A stretch of DNA of 64,000 bases from Penium margaritaceum (Eukaryota > Streptophyta > Zygnematophyceae > Desmidiales > Peniaceae), in contig SZWC01004890.1 in assembly GCA_023375785.1 (NCBI GenBank), positions 15,227-79,226 on the forward strand, given 5' to 3'. Below the pieces are notes generated by a model that searched no databases, was not told the origin of the DNA, and saw nothing but the letters and a program-made list of their open reading frames with translations. The position numbers and the translations under genes were made by a program. The number at the start of each line of letters is the position of its first letter. Within the stretch, counting starts at the first letter, position 1. Shown one piece after another: positions 11,420-21,431 of this stretch.

Positions 11420-12248
11420 AGAGTGCACACCAAATCCTGGGTTTGCGGGTCGGATTTGCGAATCCGGGTCCAAGATCCGGATTCGTGAATCCAACTCTGT
11501 AAAATAAGACTCGTTCAAGATTTACAAATCCCGGGTCCAAGTCCNNNNNNNNNNNNNNNNNNNNNNNNNNNNNNNNNNNNNNNNNNNNNNNNNNNNNNNN
11601 NNNNNNNNNNNNNNNNNNNNNNNNNNNNNNNNNNNNNNNNNNNNNNNNNNNNNNNNNNNNNNNNNNNNNNNNNNNNNNNNNNNNNNNNNNNNTGGACGGT
11701 GATATGACGTACCAAGGAGTCCAGGTCAACTCCTCGCTGAGCTTTCCCACGGGCTTGGCGGCGCATGCAACTTCCAGTCAGTGGCTGGAAGTAGCTTGCC
11801 GTGAATGCTGGAGCTGGCAGCCACGGGAATTCCGGCGAGCACCCTGAAGCTCGAAGCCAGCCTCGGCATCGAGCCTTGAGAGGCTCATCATTCTAAGACT
11901 ACCGAAGCAATCTGTTACCAGCAAAACTTTTCAGGCTCGTAACCAAGCCTGAATCTCTTCGTCACTTCAACTGTTCGAATCAGTGCATCTGAACAGTCGC
12001 AAGGCATCCGTCGGTGCCCTGCCAGAGAGGGCCAAATGCATTTCTGTTACGACAGGTATTTGATCTGTCTTGGTTCCTTTTGTATCTTCACGTGTTGTGC
12101 TGAGCACATGGAACCATGAGAGGATTTGCAAATCCATGAGGATTTGGGAATCCAGAACCGGACTCGCGAATCCGGGTCTAGGAACGGATTTGGAACCGCG
12201 GACCCGGATCCATCCTCAGATCTGCAAATCCGACCCGGTGTGTACCCT
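11420..12248. mobile_element. Nonautonomous DNA transposon with TA target site, inserted in gypsy B
   Basis: This segment interrupts gypsy B between two blocks that read as gypsy RT on either side. Its ends form imperfect terminal inverted repeats: AGAGTGCACACC at the left and the complement of AGGGTACACACC at the right, each flanked outward by TA (11,418-11,419 and 12,249-12,250). Inward of the ends, both sides carry several near-palindromic copies of GGATTTGCGAATCC and GATCCGGGTCC. No transposase frame was seen. The TA flanks suggest Tc1/mariner-like or a similar TA-targeting superfamily, but the termini do not match a named family I know. It holds 148 unresolved N. Confidence 0.6.
11545..11692. 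other. Assembly gap (148 N)
   Basis: Run of N within the inserted DNA element. Translations crossing it are meaningless. Confidence 0.99.
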
Positions 12249-14455
12249 TAGTTTTATGCGATGGTCGATGTCTTGTTGAGGAGGTAGAGTCTTTGGGATT
12301 TCGTCAAGGAAGACGTTCACAAACTCTTGGATTAGTGGTGTGAACTCTTTGGGTACCATCGCAAACTTTGTTCATGACCATGAGGCTGATGAGGCCGATG
12401 ATGAGTCAGCTGCTGCCACTTCTGCTTTTCCCATCGGCTCGAGATGTATGAGCCACGCACAAGCTCCTCGTCATGTACATTGCTTGGCCACGTTGAGAAA
12501 TATGGCCTGCACAGGTTGTCGCTTTCTGACTTTGGCGGCTTCCTTTGCTGCTTCCACCTATGCTGCTTCCACTGCCAACTTCTGCCCATGCACGGAAGTT
12601 GTCGCTTGGCACTACCAATTTCCACGTCGACGTCGCCACTGATCCAGTTGGCCTGGGGATTGTGCCGGTACAAGAAATCTCATTCGAGGATGATTTTGTG
12701 ATCGTTCAGTGGACAAGACCTCTAGACCGTTACATTGTGTGCATCTCCCACTTTTAGTCATAGTGGTTCTCGGAGTCTCCTTATCACTAGTGTCTCCTCA
12801 ACAGGGTTTCCTTAAAACAACCCTGGTTCGGTCTGCAAACCCAGTTTTCCAATCATGTCGTTGCTTACGAAGGTGTGCAAAGCTGCTTCATCCAATAGTG
12901 CCAGTACCAGTTTGTGACTTTTGCATCTTCGAGGCTGAACCTTTAGTAGTATCACCGGTTGGTCTTCCTCGTAACCCTCGTCAAACTTTGTGACCTCAGA
13001 AACCATATGCGGCGATGTGGGCCATTCAGATGGGCGATCGTTCAGTGCAGATCGCTCCTCACGAACAAGAGTTGTGCCTTTTACTCCTGTCCTTTGCCAT
13101 TTCCCGACTCCATTTTCTGCGACCTCCCCCCCTTTTTGGCCTACTCCTTGCTCCGACAGTTGCGAGCGATGTGCCCGACCTTTACCCAGTTATAGCAGGT
13201 TTGCGTATCTCTGTGGTCGACGGTGTCCAATTCCGTCGGAGTCGAGGAGTCCGCCGACTGTTTTTTTCCGTTTCCATGATCATTGTCATTAGGAGGTCGG
13301 CAATCTTAGGGTTCCTGCATCAGAGCTTTGTATTCATCCCTGTTGATTCTTTCTGTTGCTGTGATCATCCGCAATAAGTCATTTTTTATGCAAGAAACAG
13401 TGATTGATTGCCAGATGTCTCGCTTGAGGCCATTGTTGTAATGAAAACAGAGTTTGTCAGGGGTGATTTCTGCTCCGGTGATGATTTCACAAAATCTCCG
13501 CGTGTACTCCGCCACGCTGGACTGTTGACATAGACATGGGGGCTTGTACTGTATATCGAAATTGTCATCCATTCGTCCAAAGCGTCCGAGCATTGCACCC
13601 AAAAATTCATTTCAGTCGGTTGGTGGCATCAGCACGTTTTGCCATTGTGGGTTGATCTGCTCCAAGGGTAGAACGCTTGCGGTCGGTGACATGAGACGGG
13701 CGCCGTTGGCCATTGATGATGCTTGACCACACTCATGCTGTTGTTGGATGGTCTTTAGGTCGGACCACCAACTTAACGCCGTGCCACGCAAAAGCGCGGC
13801 CACGAGGTCAATTCTCTTTTGATCGTTGTTGACCCCGCAACGGTGATATACACCTCCAAACTCTTCAACCACATCCAAACCGTCGGTCCTTTTGAGTTTG
13901 TACGATAGAACGGTTCTTGTGGAGCCGGATGTATTGAGGGTTTGCTGGAGAGCTAGGAATTTCTCTCGCCGAGTACCACTTCATGAGCGCTTGCAAAGAG
14001 CCTCCATCGCGACGTTGAGTTGTTGGAGCAGGTGGTTGTTGATCCACTTGAGTGCATAGGTCCTGTTTGCTAGTTCCTCGTTGATCCACGCCTATCGTCC
14101 ATTGCCACCTGTCATCCTTGCTGTTGTCGCCGAGGCCGTGGATAGGGGCAATTGGTTCGTCGCCGTTGGATCTGCGACCGGATTGGTCATCAAAGCCGTA
14201 GTGGTTGTTCCAGTTTCCGCATAGCCTGCCACGCCAGCATTCACTGTCGCTTCAGGGTTTGTGTGAATCGGCACGTTCTACTTCTCCATCGCCAAAGTCA
14301 TCGTTGAAGACCCGCTACTCGTCGTCAGTTGTGCTCGCATGCCTCACATCATAGTTGCAAATTCTGCGAAGTCTTGACGTGCAAGATGCACTGATGGCTT
14401 GTGCAAGGCAGTCCTCCAGATGTGTAAATTAGTCGGATGCCTCTCTAGCACCGCT
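12249..14455 (-). pseudogene. Gypsy B gag and protease remnants
   Basis: On the minus strand, 13,612-13,878 reads as gag (VVEEFGGVYHRCGV, TALSWWSDLKT). It continues in another block at 13,306-13,602 (SSVAEYTRRFCEIITGAE, CFHYNNGLKRDIW), typical of the Retrotrans_gag domain. A zinc-knuckle remnant is near 13,150-13,190. A protease-like block with LVLALLDEAALHTFVSNDMIGKLGL lies at 12,812-13,006, and the region just right of the inserted DNA element (12,249-12,330) encodes the pre-RT DEIPK/DHRIK motif. The frames are interrupted. These parts precede RT as expected for Ty3/gypsy. Confidence 0.7.
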
Positions 14456-14469
14456 GCTCTTTGATACCA
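14456..14469 (-). other. Primer-binding site of gypsy B
   Basis: The minus strand reads TGGTATCAAAGAGC, an initiator-Met-type primer site variant, two bases inside the 5' LTR edge. Confidence 0.7.
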
Positions 14470-14471
14470 AG

Positions 14472-15024
14472 TGTTATGTCAAACGGAGCGTAGATGGTGA
14501 ACAGGTAGAAGTGGCGAGGCAAAGCACGATTTAGAATTTGGGACGCTTGAGAAATTCAAAAATAAGCGGTAAGTGTACTTTGACGACAAGCGTCAAAATG
14601 GTTGAACATACATATACAAGTGTCAAGTTACGAATGAGACACAGTCAAGGTCGATGAGTCGAATGTCAAGCGAATCATGCGGAGTCGCGTCGTGAGTGGT
14701 CGGATTTGAGAAGGTCCATCGAGAATTCGGGGGTGTTCAAGAATCGACGGTGGAGATGTGAGATGCATCTTTGTACATCCAGATTCATTTCAATGTGTTG
14801 AGAAGTCGACCAAAAGGTCATGATAATTCTGTTCATTGGTCCGCGAGAGTGGTCGAAGATGTCAAAAGGTTCGGGAATATCCACTGAGGGCGAGGCAGTT
14901 GGTCAGTTTTCCCTCGACCGTCGGAGTGAATATCGCGGTTCTTGCAACGTGATGGGCTGTTTGTGATATAACAAGAATTCTCACTCAGAAAGATTAGGGA
15001 ATCGTGTACGTCTGGTATGTGACT
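14472..15024 (-). repeat. 5' LTR of gypsy B
   Basis: Homologous to 7,868-8,425, with shared landmarks (CATAGATGGTGAAC-type and CGGATTTGAGAAGGTCCA motifs) in the same order. Outer edge placed by alignment and uncertain by a few bases. Confidence 0.75.
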
Positions 15025-16229
15025 TTCCTCTCAAATAATATACAATACACCAAATTCATGCAGAAAAATAATGTGGTGGCCACTTTGGAAGAAAAATGAC
15101 TATAGCTTCAACCAAAAACATGAAATACTTCTGAGGGCTACTGCTAAAAACTATTACTCTGCACGTCCACCTCGCAAAAATTGGTATGGGGAACAATAAA
15201 ATACTCTGCATACCCACTTTCCACACAGGCCAAAGTAACCCGGCAGCATTGAAACAGGACCCCATTCTAGGCTCACGCTACAAGGACAACGGTGCAGATG
15301 ACATTGCCAGTAGACCACACATTGACGAGCTTCCACTCTGACTTGGTGATATTGTCATTGGGGTCATCTATTGGGCCACTGCATACGTCACTCTGTTCAG
15401 TGTCCAATGATCGAGCATCACTCATTTGCATTTAGCAAGCACCATTGATCCCGTGCAAGTTTTGTGTGCACGGAAAGTTCACGACCTAAAACGTGGAAAC
15501 CATTGTTGAACCCAAATGTCCTAAGTTGAAAAAGTGACATAATTGAAACCTACCGTTCGTCCACTTTTGTCCACAACCCATTGTAAATGAGTTTGAGGGC
15601 ACGCCAACACTGTCTTCTAGTCTACATTGAATTCCGCGCCTGGTGTGTCTCACCACATACTGCCACATGTATGCGACAGAAAACCATTTCAAACCGTTCC
15701 CTTTTGTGTAATTCACCAGTCAATCATAATGGTGCGCACTCCCAACGTTTCCCCATGGGGGCCCCGTGCGACACATGAAAAGTAGATGTCGACATCCATT
15801 GCCTCGCCATAGCTTTTGCTTATCCAACTCATGAACATGGCTACCGACGATGATAAGAGTGCGGTTCTAAATGGGTCGTGCGAAAGGGACCAAGTCGGTG
15901 CCTGGGGTGGAGAGGAAGCATTGCGGAGAGTAGCCATGTTGCATCAGCGGGAAGCCGCAGCTGCATGGGCCACCATTAAGGCACACTTCAACGATTGGGT
16001 GTTGCGAAATGAGATTCCATCATGGACATCCACACCTCTTGAACCGGAGACCATCGTTTCGATCCTGGGGAGGCGCATGCCCTCTCCGCGTCAGCCTAAT
16101 ACTCATGATCTGTGGGAGCCCTGGCTGTATACTAAGCCTTCCAACCCTTAGTGTTGCAGGAAGTGAACATGTGTTGTATTTATCCATGAGGAAGCGGACT
16201 CTGTTGATGGACGATAGCGTCCTTATGAG
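15025..16229. other. Unassigned stretch between B and C
   Basis: Moderately AT-rich DNA with no LTR, transposon terminus or conserved domain that I can name. Its longest distinctive frame is listed separately. Copia C starts abruptly near 16,230. Confidence 0.5.
15816..16151 (+). CDS. Unrecognised 111-codon open frame
   Basis: I do not recognise this frame. It reads as a hydrophilic, mixed-composition peptide (MATDDDKSAVLNG, HQREAAAAWATIKAHFNDW, PSWTSTPLEPETIVSILG) without the triplet bias that produces chance open frames elsewhere in the window. That is the only reason to list it. A second ATG in frame at codon 8 is equally possible as a start. No splice context, promoter or polyadenylation signal could be supported, and no transmembrane segment or signal peptide is apparent. 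It may be an exon fragment, a piece of an old transposable element, or chance. Confidence 0.15.
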   Translation: MLIQLMNMATDDDKSAVLNGSCERDQVGAWGGEEALRRVAMLHQREAAAAWATIKAHFNDWVLRNEIPSWTSTPLEPETIVSILGRRMPSPRQPNTHDLWEPWLYTKPSNP

Positions 16230-16239
16230 CCAATGTGGC

Positions 16240-17260
16240 CTAGTGGAAGTAGCAATGGGCCCAAGCAAGCAGCTCTAGCGACTCCGCCAACTCAGATGGG
16301 GCCACACAGTCGAAGCCCATAAAGAGCTTCACGTGATCCAAGTCCGCCCTCATCATGATGGTGTCGCTTGCCCACAAGTGCGTCCCACCACCGGTCCTAA
16401 GGTGCGTGTAAAGACGCTTCACACTCCTCCAGTAGTCAGTTGCAAGCTCTGTGGGACCTTGATAAAGAGAATGAAACTCACATAGTTGGGCTGTCCTCGT
16501 GACATAGGTCTTAGCAACAAGAATTGTCAAGTCTACCTCCTAGCCCTGGTGTGGATCTCCTCCAGTCCTGGTCCCAGTCTCATCCAAGAAGGGGTGGAAC
16601 TTGACCACAGTCTTGCGCTGCATGATGTATAGCAGACCGCGCATCACTCACGCTGTCTGGACCTAGTGAGTGTCATGGGGCTGGTACTTGCTGTGGTATA
16701 AAGGCCAAATGCCCTCAGAATTGGCCCACACCTGAAACAAGGTCAATGTCAAGGTCTCCTAGTAATTGAAGCCCTCGTTGCTATCATAATGGGATGGAGG
16801 GGTCTCAAAGTCCTTCGGTTCCCTTTCCATAGGGAGGGCGACCTCAAGCTCGGTAGATTATGGATGGGGTATAAGGAGCACCTGTGAGAGAAACGCCACC
16901 AAAAGTGAGCGTCGTTGAATGACGTGCCTGATCCTGATGGCGAGAAGGTGGCCGAGTGAAAGGCTATGAACCCATATGTAGTTCACTAAGCTCTCCTCAA
17001 GCACACAAATTTTTTCCTTGCGTGTGTCATCCTCTATCTCCTCCTCATTCCAGGTGTCAACTTGTGATGAGGGCTGCTCAGGTTGGGGCACTATGTAGGG
17101 CGTAGACTATTGAACCAATGGTGCTACTCTAGTACATCCTCCTTATGGCTGCTGTGAGGCCCCCGAATGACCCTGTAGTAACTCTGCAATCCCTTGCAAT
17201 GCGTCGGTTTGCTGTTGTTTCTTTCGGCACATCTCATCCTGCATCTGGTAAAGCTTGTCC
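16240..17260 (-). pseudogene. Copia C gag remnant
   Basis: Minus-strand blocks align by motif with gag of J: MRGLLYIMQRKTVVKFHPF near 16,590-16,640, then FHSLYQGPTELATDYWRS and LYTHLRTGGGTHLWA at 16,360-16,470, ending with LLAWAHCYF near 16,240. The likely start (MDKLYQMQDEMCRKKQQQTDA) is near 17,260. No zinc knuckle is present because the element is cut before it. Interrupted in several places. Confidence 0.65.
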
Positions 17261-18307
17261 ATCGTGAGTGACTACAACCGTGGACACATGATGCCCAAAG
17301 AGGAGGGAGAAGGGGGCTCTCCTAGCCCTTTGTCCTTGTCACATACTGGCTACATCGTAGTACTTAGTATGGGGCCGAATTTAGAAAAAGCTTCAAACAG
17401 GGAACTGAAAGCATTTCTCAAGGAGTTGAAATGTTCAGAAGAATTAGCGTTTTGACCTCGAAATTGCTGACGTTATCATAGCTGATGATGACGTCAGTGT
17501 ATTCAACCCTGGTGTATAATACAATAGCGAAAAAAAACGCTAGCGCATTTTATGCCAGAGGCTTTTTTCTTTTTCCTTGGAGTCACGCAGACTCAACATG
17601 ACCGATGGAGGTGACCCCGTCACCCCCTACTCCCGGCTGCGTAGGGGCTACATAGGCCTGTGCAGCTATTGCGTAGTGCTACGCAATTTCTACACAGCTG
17701 CACAATAGTGCTAAGCAAGAGCACCACTACACAAGAGCAGTGTTGTGTGAGCCCGCAACTGGTGTTGCGGCAGGGCTGTTGCTACTGCGGCGGGACTGTT
17801 ACTGTTGTTGCCGCCACCTCTAGTGTTGCAGTATTGCAGTCACTACTGTTGTTGCAGTGCTTCTGCTGCTATTTCTATTGCTGTTGTCATTATAGTAGCT
17901 GAAATGCTGCTATTTCTTGCGTTGCTGCTGTTGTACCGCTGTTGCTGCTTGCGACAACTGATGCCATCGCTGATGCAAGCTGTTTCCGCCACTGCGCATT
18001 GTCACTACTCGCAGCCGCCACCGCGAGCTGCTACTCCGAGTTGCGTCTTCCTTTTTCTTTTGTGTGTATAGGTTGATACCCAAAAACGGTTGCTGTTGCT
18101 ACCCGGTGCTGCTACTACCACTCGGCGTGGCTACTGGATCTTGTCATTGCCGCAACTCCTCTTACTACCGCGGTGGCGATTGCGTGGTGACGTCGTTGCT
18201 GCTAACGCCGACTGCGACGGGTCCCAAGATACGATGGCGGCGGTGACTCTCACTGCTGCTAATAGTTCTGTGTCTTTGTGGCGCAGCTCAGTGAGAGAGG
18301 TCTTGCT
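17261..18307 (-). other. Copia C leader with CAG/CAA-rich tract
   Basis: On the sense (minus) strand, 17,720-18,010 is dominated by CAG/CAA/GCA triplets. Nearer gag, at 17,464-17,500, lie two TGACGT-type motifs, a shortened version of the palindrome array seen in G and J. No domain is encoded. Confidence 0.6.
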
Positions 18308-18319
18308 GCTCCGATACCA
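18308..18319 (-). other. Primer-binding site of copia C
   Basis: The minus strand reads TGGTATCGGAGC, directly adjoining the LTR end. Close to the initiator-Met primer site. Confidence 0.75.
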
Positions 18320-18944
18320 TGAAAAACTACTAGGAAACTTCCTAGCTTTGTTGTCGCTGGCGTGGCAACACTGCCTAGTCAGCTGGCACACTAGCAAGCA
18401 AACAGGTGCAAGAAACAACAAGGGTTAGGCTTGGGAGATGCGCAAAGTCTTATAAGCTCCAATAACTTAGTAATGCATAGAGAAATGACAAGTGACAAGC
18501 ACACAACACAAATACTTACTTATGACACACACGATAGTTTCCGTTTGTCCTAAAACCGATCCAAAACCATGGCTGTGACTCCATGCATAGGCATCCAAAC
18601 GCAACACCCTCTAAACCAAGAGATGCAAAATCTCAAGCTGGATGCTACGACATGTCACACCCACATGTCCGGCATTAATCAGTGGACAGACAATACAAGA
18701 AATGCACATTGAGCTCAAGAAGCAGTCCACCAAGAGAACCTTAGTGACTGCAAAGAAACTGCAAAACACCCTAGCAAGCACTCGGGACGCTGTGACAACT
18801 GTATGGCAAATGATAGTGGGTTGAGCCACCACGTATCAGTGCTCTGGCGCCTGCTGGGTTCGCATTAGGAATCTGCACAAGCATGGACACGGCCGAGTGG
18901 TCACAGTAAGCTGTACAAACTAACGGGAGGACCAAATCACAATA
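18320..18944 (-). repeat. 5' LTR of copia C (TGTTGTG family)
   Basis: Inverted relative to the LTRs of G and J, and homologous at both ends. The last part carries the GCTAGGAAG motif before the primer site, and the first part carries GTGACCACTCGGCCGTGTCC. Length about 625 bp, close to the 643-659 bp of the family. Outer edge uncertain by a few bases. Confidence 0.7.
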
Positions 18945-20315
18945 CCCTTTTCATTGAAGTACACTTCATGCTTCATAATAGTTATCCATCTCCCCCCATT
19001 CATAAATGGTCTATTGTTTTGCACCTCATCCTTGTCAGCCCCTTACATTTTCTCGGCATAACATGTATGAGATCTACAGTTTTAACACTTGTCAAACATG
19101 TCAGTCCATCAAAGTACACTTACTGGTAACTTCCTAGTTCCTTGAATTGTCTCTATCTTTGCCTACCATTTTTCCATCCACTTTCTGATTTGGCGTAATT
19201 CTGCTATACACAGTGCTTGGGCCTCCGATTTTTCTTCTGGCCATTCTCACACAAAATGGACACGATACTCACTTTACACCAAAGATGCTTCATGTACCCA
19301 CTTTTCCCGAGGCGCCACATATCATGCGTGATGCGTCCACTATTGCAAAGAAATACTTGCTACACCAGCTGCAGAGTAATCACTGTGAAAAAGTGGGTAT
19401 CAAAAGCATCTCTATTTGCATTTTACTCGTTCCAATCTCCATTTCTACAACACATGAAATGAAACTCAACTTATGTGCGGTCGTAGTGACTTCACGTGAA
19501 GTATGAGTTCCGACAGAACATGTATCTGCTTAAATTTACACTTCACTCCTACTTTCTTAGACCCTGTGAAGAGGGGGATTGAAATTCTCATGAACAAGGT
19601 AAAGATGACATCATAATCATGCTAAAAATGTCATAAGACAGCCTCATGTCCGAACACTATCGTATGGGAACATCAACAACGTCCAAACTGAGTGTAACCT
19701 TTGCATATCTTGCTCACGCGATAGGTTGCCAAGTGGACATTGCCTATTGTTGTCCACATGCAAACGGCTCCACCTAGCGGATATTTTGAGGACAGGCCAC
19801 ATGCTGTCAACGTTGCTCCCTGGACGCTGACGTGCTTCACCTTGTTGGTGTTCAAGCTCCAGGTGCATAGTAGGATTAATGTTTTCTTTCTATCCACTCT
19901 GAATGTGTTGTTCTTGCATGGTTTGTGACAGTTGTCGTCATGGTGAGTCGTCCAACCGCCATGCGATGTGGACATTCTCTCTCCTGGTCCACAGGGGTTG
20001 TGACTGTTGATCCCTTGTTCATGTGTACTCGTCATGTCCTTCCAGTGTCTCCGTTTTGTCGCAACTGGCCTCGATTTGTGGCATGGCTCTCCTCTTTGCA
20101 CTAACAACAAGTGTTTTTTTCCAGTGCAGATGGTGGGTACGATGCATGTTAAGACGCATGCGATATATTGTTGTACCCACTTTTGGCAAAAATGGCTGCC
20201 ATTTTTACACCACTGGGGCTGACTACCCGGACGACAAGGAGGACGATCCTCCCAACGTCCTCGTCTCCCGTCACCACCCGAAGTCATCATTCATCTCCAC
20301 CGACAAGGAGGAGCA
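18945..20315. other. Unassigned stretch, possibly containing the 5' LTR of D
   Basis: Because a plus-strand primer-binding site lies at 20,316, the DNA immediately left of it should be an LTR ending GAGCA. No second copy exists in the window to fix its start. The minus-strand frame at 19,673-20,290 has many Cys and Trp residues but no recognisable domain. I judge it a chance frame. Confidence 0.4.
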
Positions 20316-20799
20316 TGGTATCAAAGCCGTTAAGGGACAACCATCCTTGTGCTCCATCATACAACACACAAAAACAGGAGTATAGACCTCTGGGCTGGAC
20401 TGGGTATGGCTGCGTGTTGCGTACAGGCTCTATCAACATGGAGGCCCTGAGCTGAGGGCTCACATCACGTAGTCCTTTGGCAGTGCCAAAAGTGGAATGT
20501 TGTTGAAACTTTTGGCGGCTTCCCTCATCGCTGCTGCCATCATGGGGGCAATGTTTGGCGGTGTAGGCATTCAAGGCCACCACAACCGCACCTACATTGG
20601 ACTCCTACAGTAGCACCCGCAGTTGTAATCGGTCGTCACTGTGATGACGGTGTCGGAAGCACGGGTAACCATAGCTGCCATAGCCATTGCAGCCATAGCA
20701 GCCACAACGGGCAGCCATCAAGCTACAGCAACTAGAGCATCGGTGGTAGCAGAGGGCGCATTAGATGCTACACTCATGTTTGCAGCAGCACTCATGTTT

Positions 20800-20949
20800 T
20801 CTTGACGAGCCTACCACGGCTCGTCAAGCGTGCGCGGCTCCTGATACAAAGCAGTGGGAAGCCGCAATGCACGACGAGGTGAAGGCTGTTGATGACCATG
20901 CTGTGTACGTGCTGGTTGACCTGCCTCTAGGGCGCAAAGTCATTGACGC
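20800..20949 (+). pseudogene. Copia D reverse transcriptase, left fragment
   Basis: Encodes the start of the copia RT domain (WEAAMHDEVKAVDDHAVYVL, VDLPLGRKV). It ends at the hAT target site. Matching motifs occur in A (LADHDVYELVDLPPGRKAI), E and G. Confidence 0.7.
20942..20949. repeat. Left target-site duplication of the hAT element
   Basis: ATTGACGC, identical to 25,098-25,105. Eight bases is the hAT-typical length. Confidence 0.95.
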
Positions 20950-20984
20950 CCATGTTGCCTTTTCAAAGTCGAATTTGACGTTGA

Positions 20985-21055
20985 GTCGCCAAGTCGACAC
21001 CAAGTCGACTTGGCATAACTCTCCAAGTCGACTTTGCCTATCCAAGTCGGGGTTT
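20985..21055. repeat. Left subterminal CCAAGTCGAC repeats of the hAT element
   Basis: Copies at 20,989-20,998, 21,000-21,009 and 21,023-21,032, plus a variant at 21,042. The second is followed by its complement, forming CAAGTCGACTTGG. hAT transposases bind short subterminal repeats of this kind (known for Ac). Confidence 0.7.
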
Positions 21056-21431
21056 CAAACAGGACAAACAAGGCTAAGTTCAAGGCTAACTTTCCTCCAC
21101 ATCCATGTTCATCAATTTTACTTTGCACCATTTTGGTTTGAAACCTTGTTTGCTGCATTTGTAGTGGCCAATCATGAGAAGACATATGCATGACCATACA
21201 ATTCCACACTACTGAGCTCAAGGTGAGAGGTTTACTGATCTGTGCTGAACTAGTGTGAACTTGTCTATGAGATTAAGCAAGTCAATGGTTATCACTGAAT
21301 GACATGGACATGGTACACTAAGTAAACTGGAAATGGACATTGCACTGAATCTGGAATGAGAAACTTGTAAGCACAAGAAAGCAAAAGTACATGACTGCAA
21401 GTTAACGTCCCTTGCGGATCCTCTTGGGGCG

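Larger units (their letters stand above)
7868..15024 (-). mobile_element. Ty3/gypsy chromovirus LTR retrotransposon fossil B
   Basis: LTRs lie at 7,868-8,425 and 14,472-15,024 and are clearly homologous. They differ by eye at roughly one base in six, so this is an old insertion. On the minus strand the order is primer-binding site, gag, protease, RT, RNase H, integrase, chromodomain, polypurine tract. That order, with RT before integrase, marks Ty3/gypsy, and the C-terminal chromodomain marks the chromovirus branch. The element is broken in many places (of the order of ten or more) and carries an inserted DNA element at 11,420-12,248 and a local repeat expansion at 9,640-9,960. A clean target duplication was not found. 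Confidence 0.85.
16230..18944 (-). mobile_element. Ty1/copia fossil C, 5' half only
   Basis: On the minus strand it has a 5' LTR (18,320-18,944), a primer-binding site, a CAG/CAA-rich leader and most of gag, then stops near 16,230 with no protease, pol or 3' LTR. The LTR and gag are homologous to elements G and J. The LTR start region shares ACTGTGACCACTCGGCCGTG with J, and gag shares the TDYWR, GTHLWA and LLYIM motifs. Broken in several places and truncated, so it is an old fossil. Confidence 0.75.

Noticed and set aside
11388-11766. Protein frames crossing the N gap
   Set aside because: They are strings of unknown residues and carry no information.
19673-20290. 205-codon minus-strand frame as a gene
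   Set aside because: No domain, odd Cys/Trp/His composition, overlapping frames on the other strand, and it lies where an LTR is expected.
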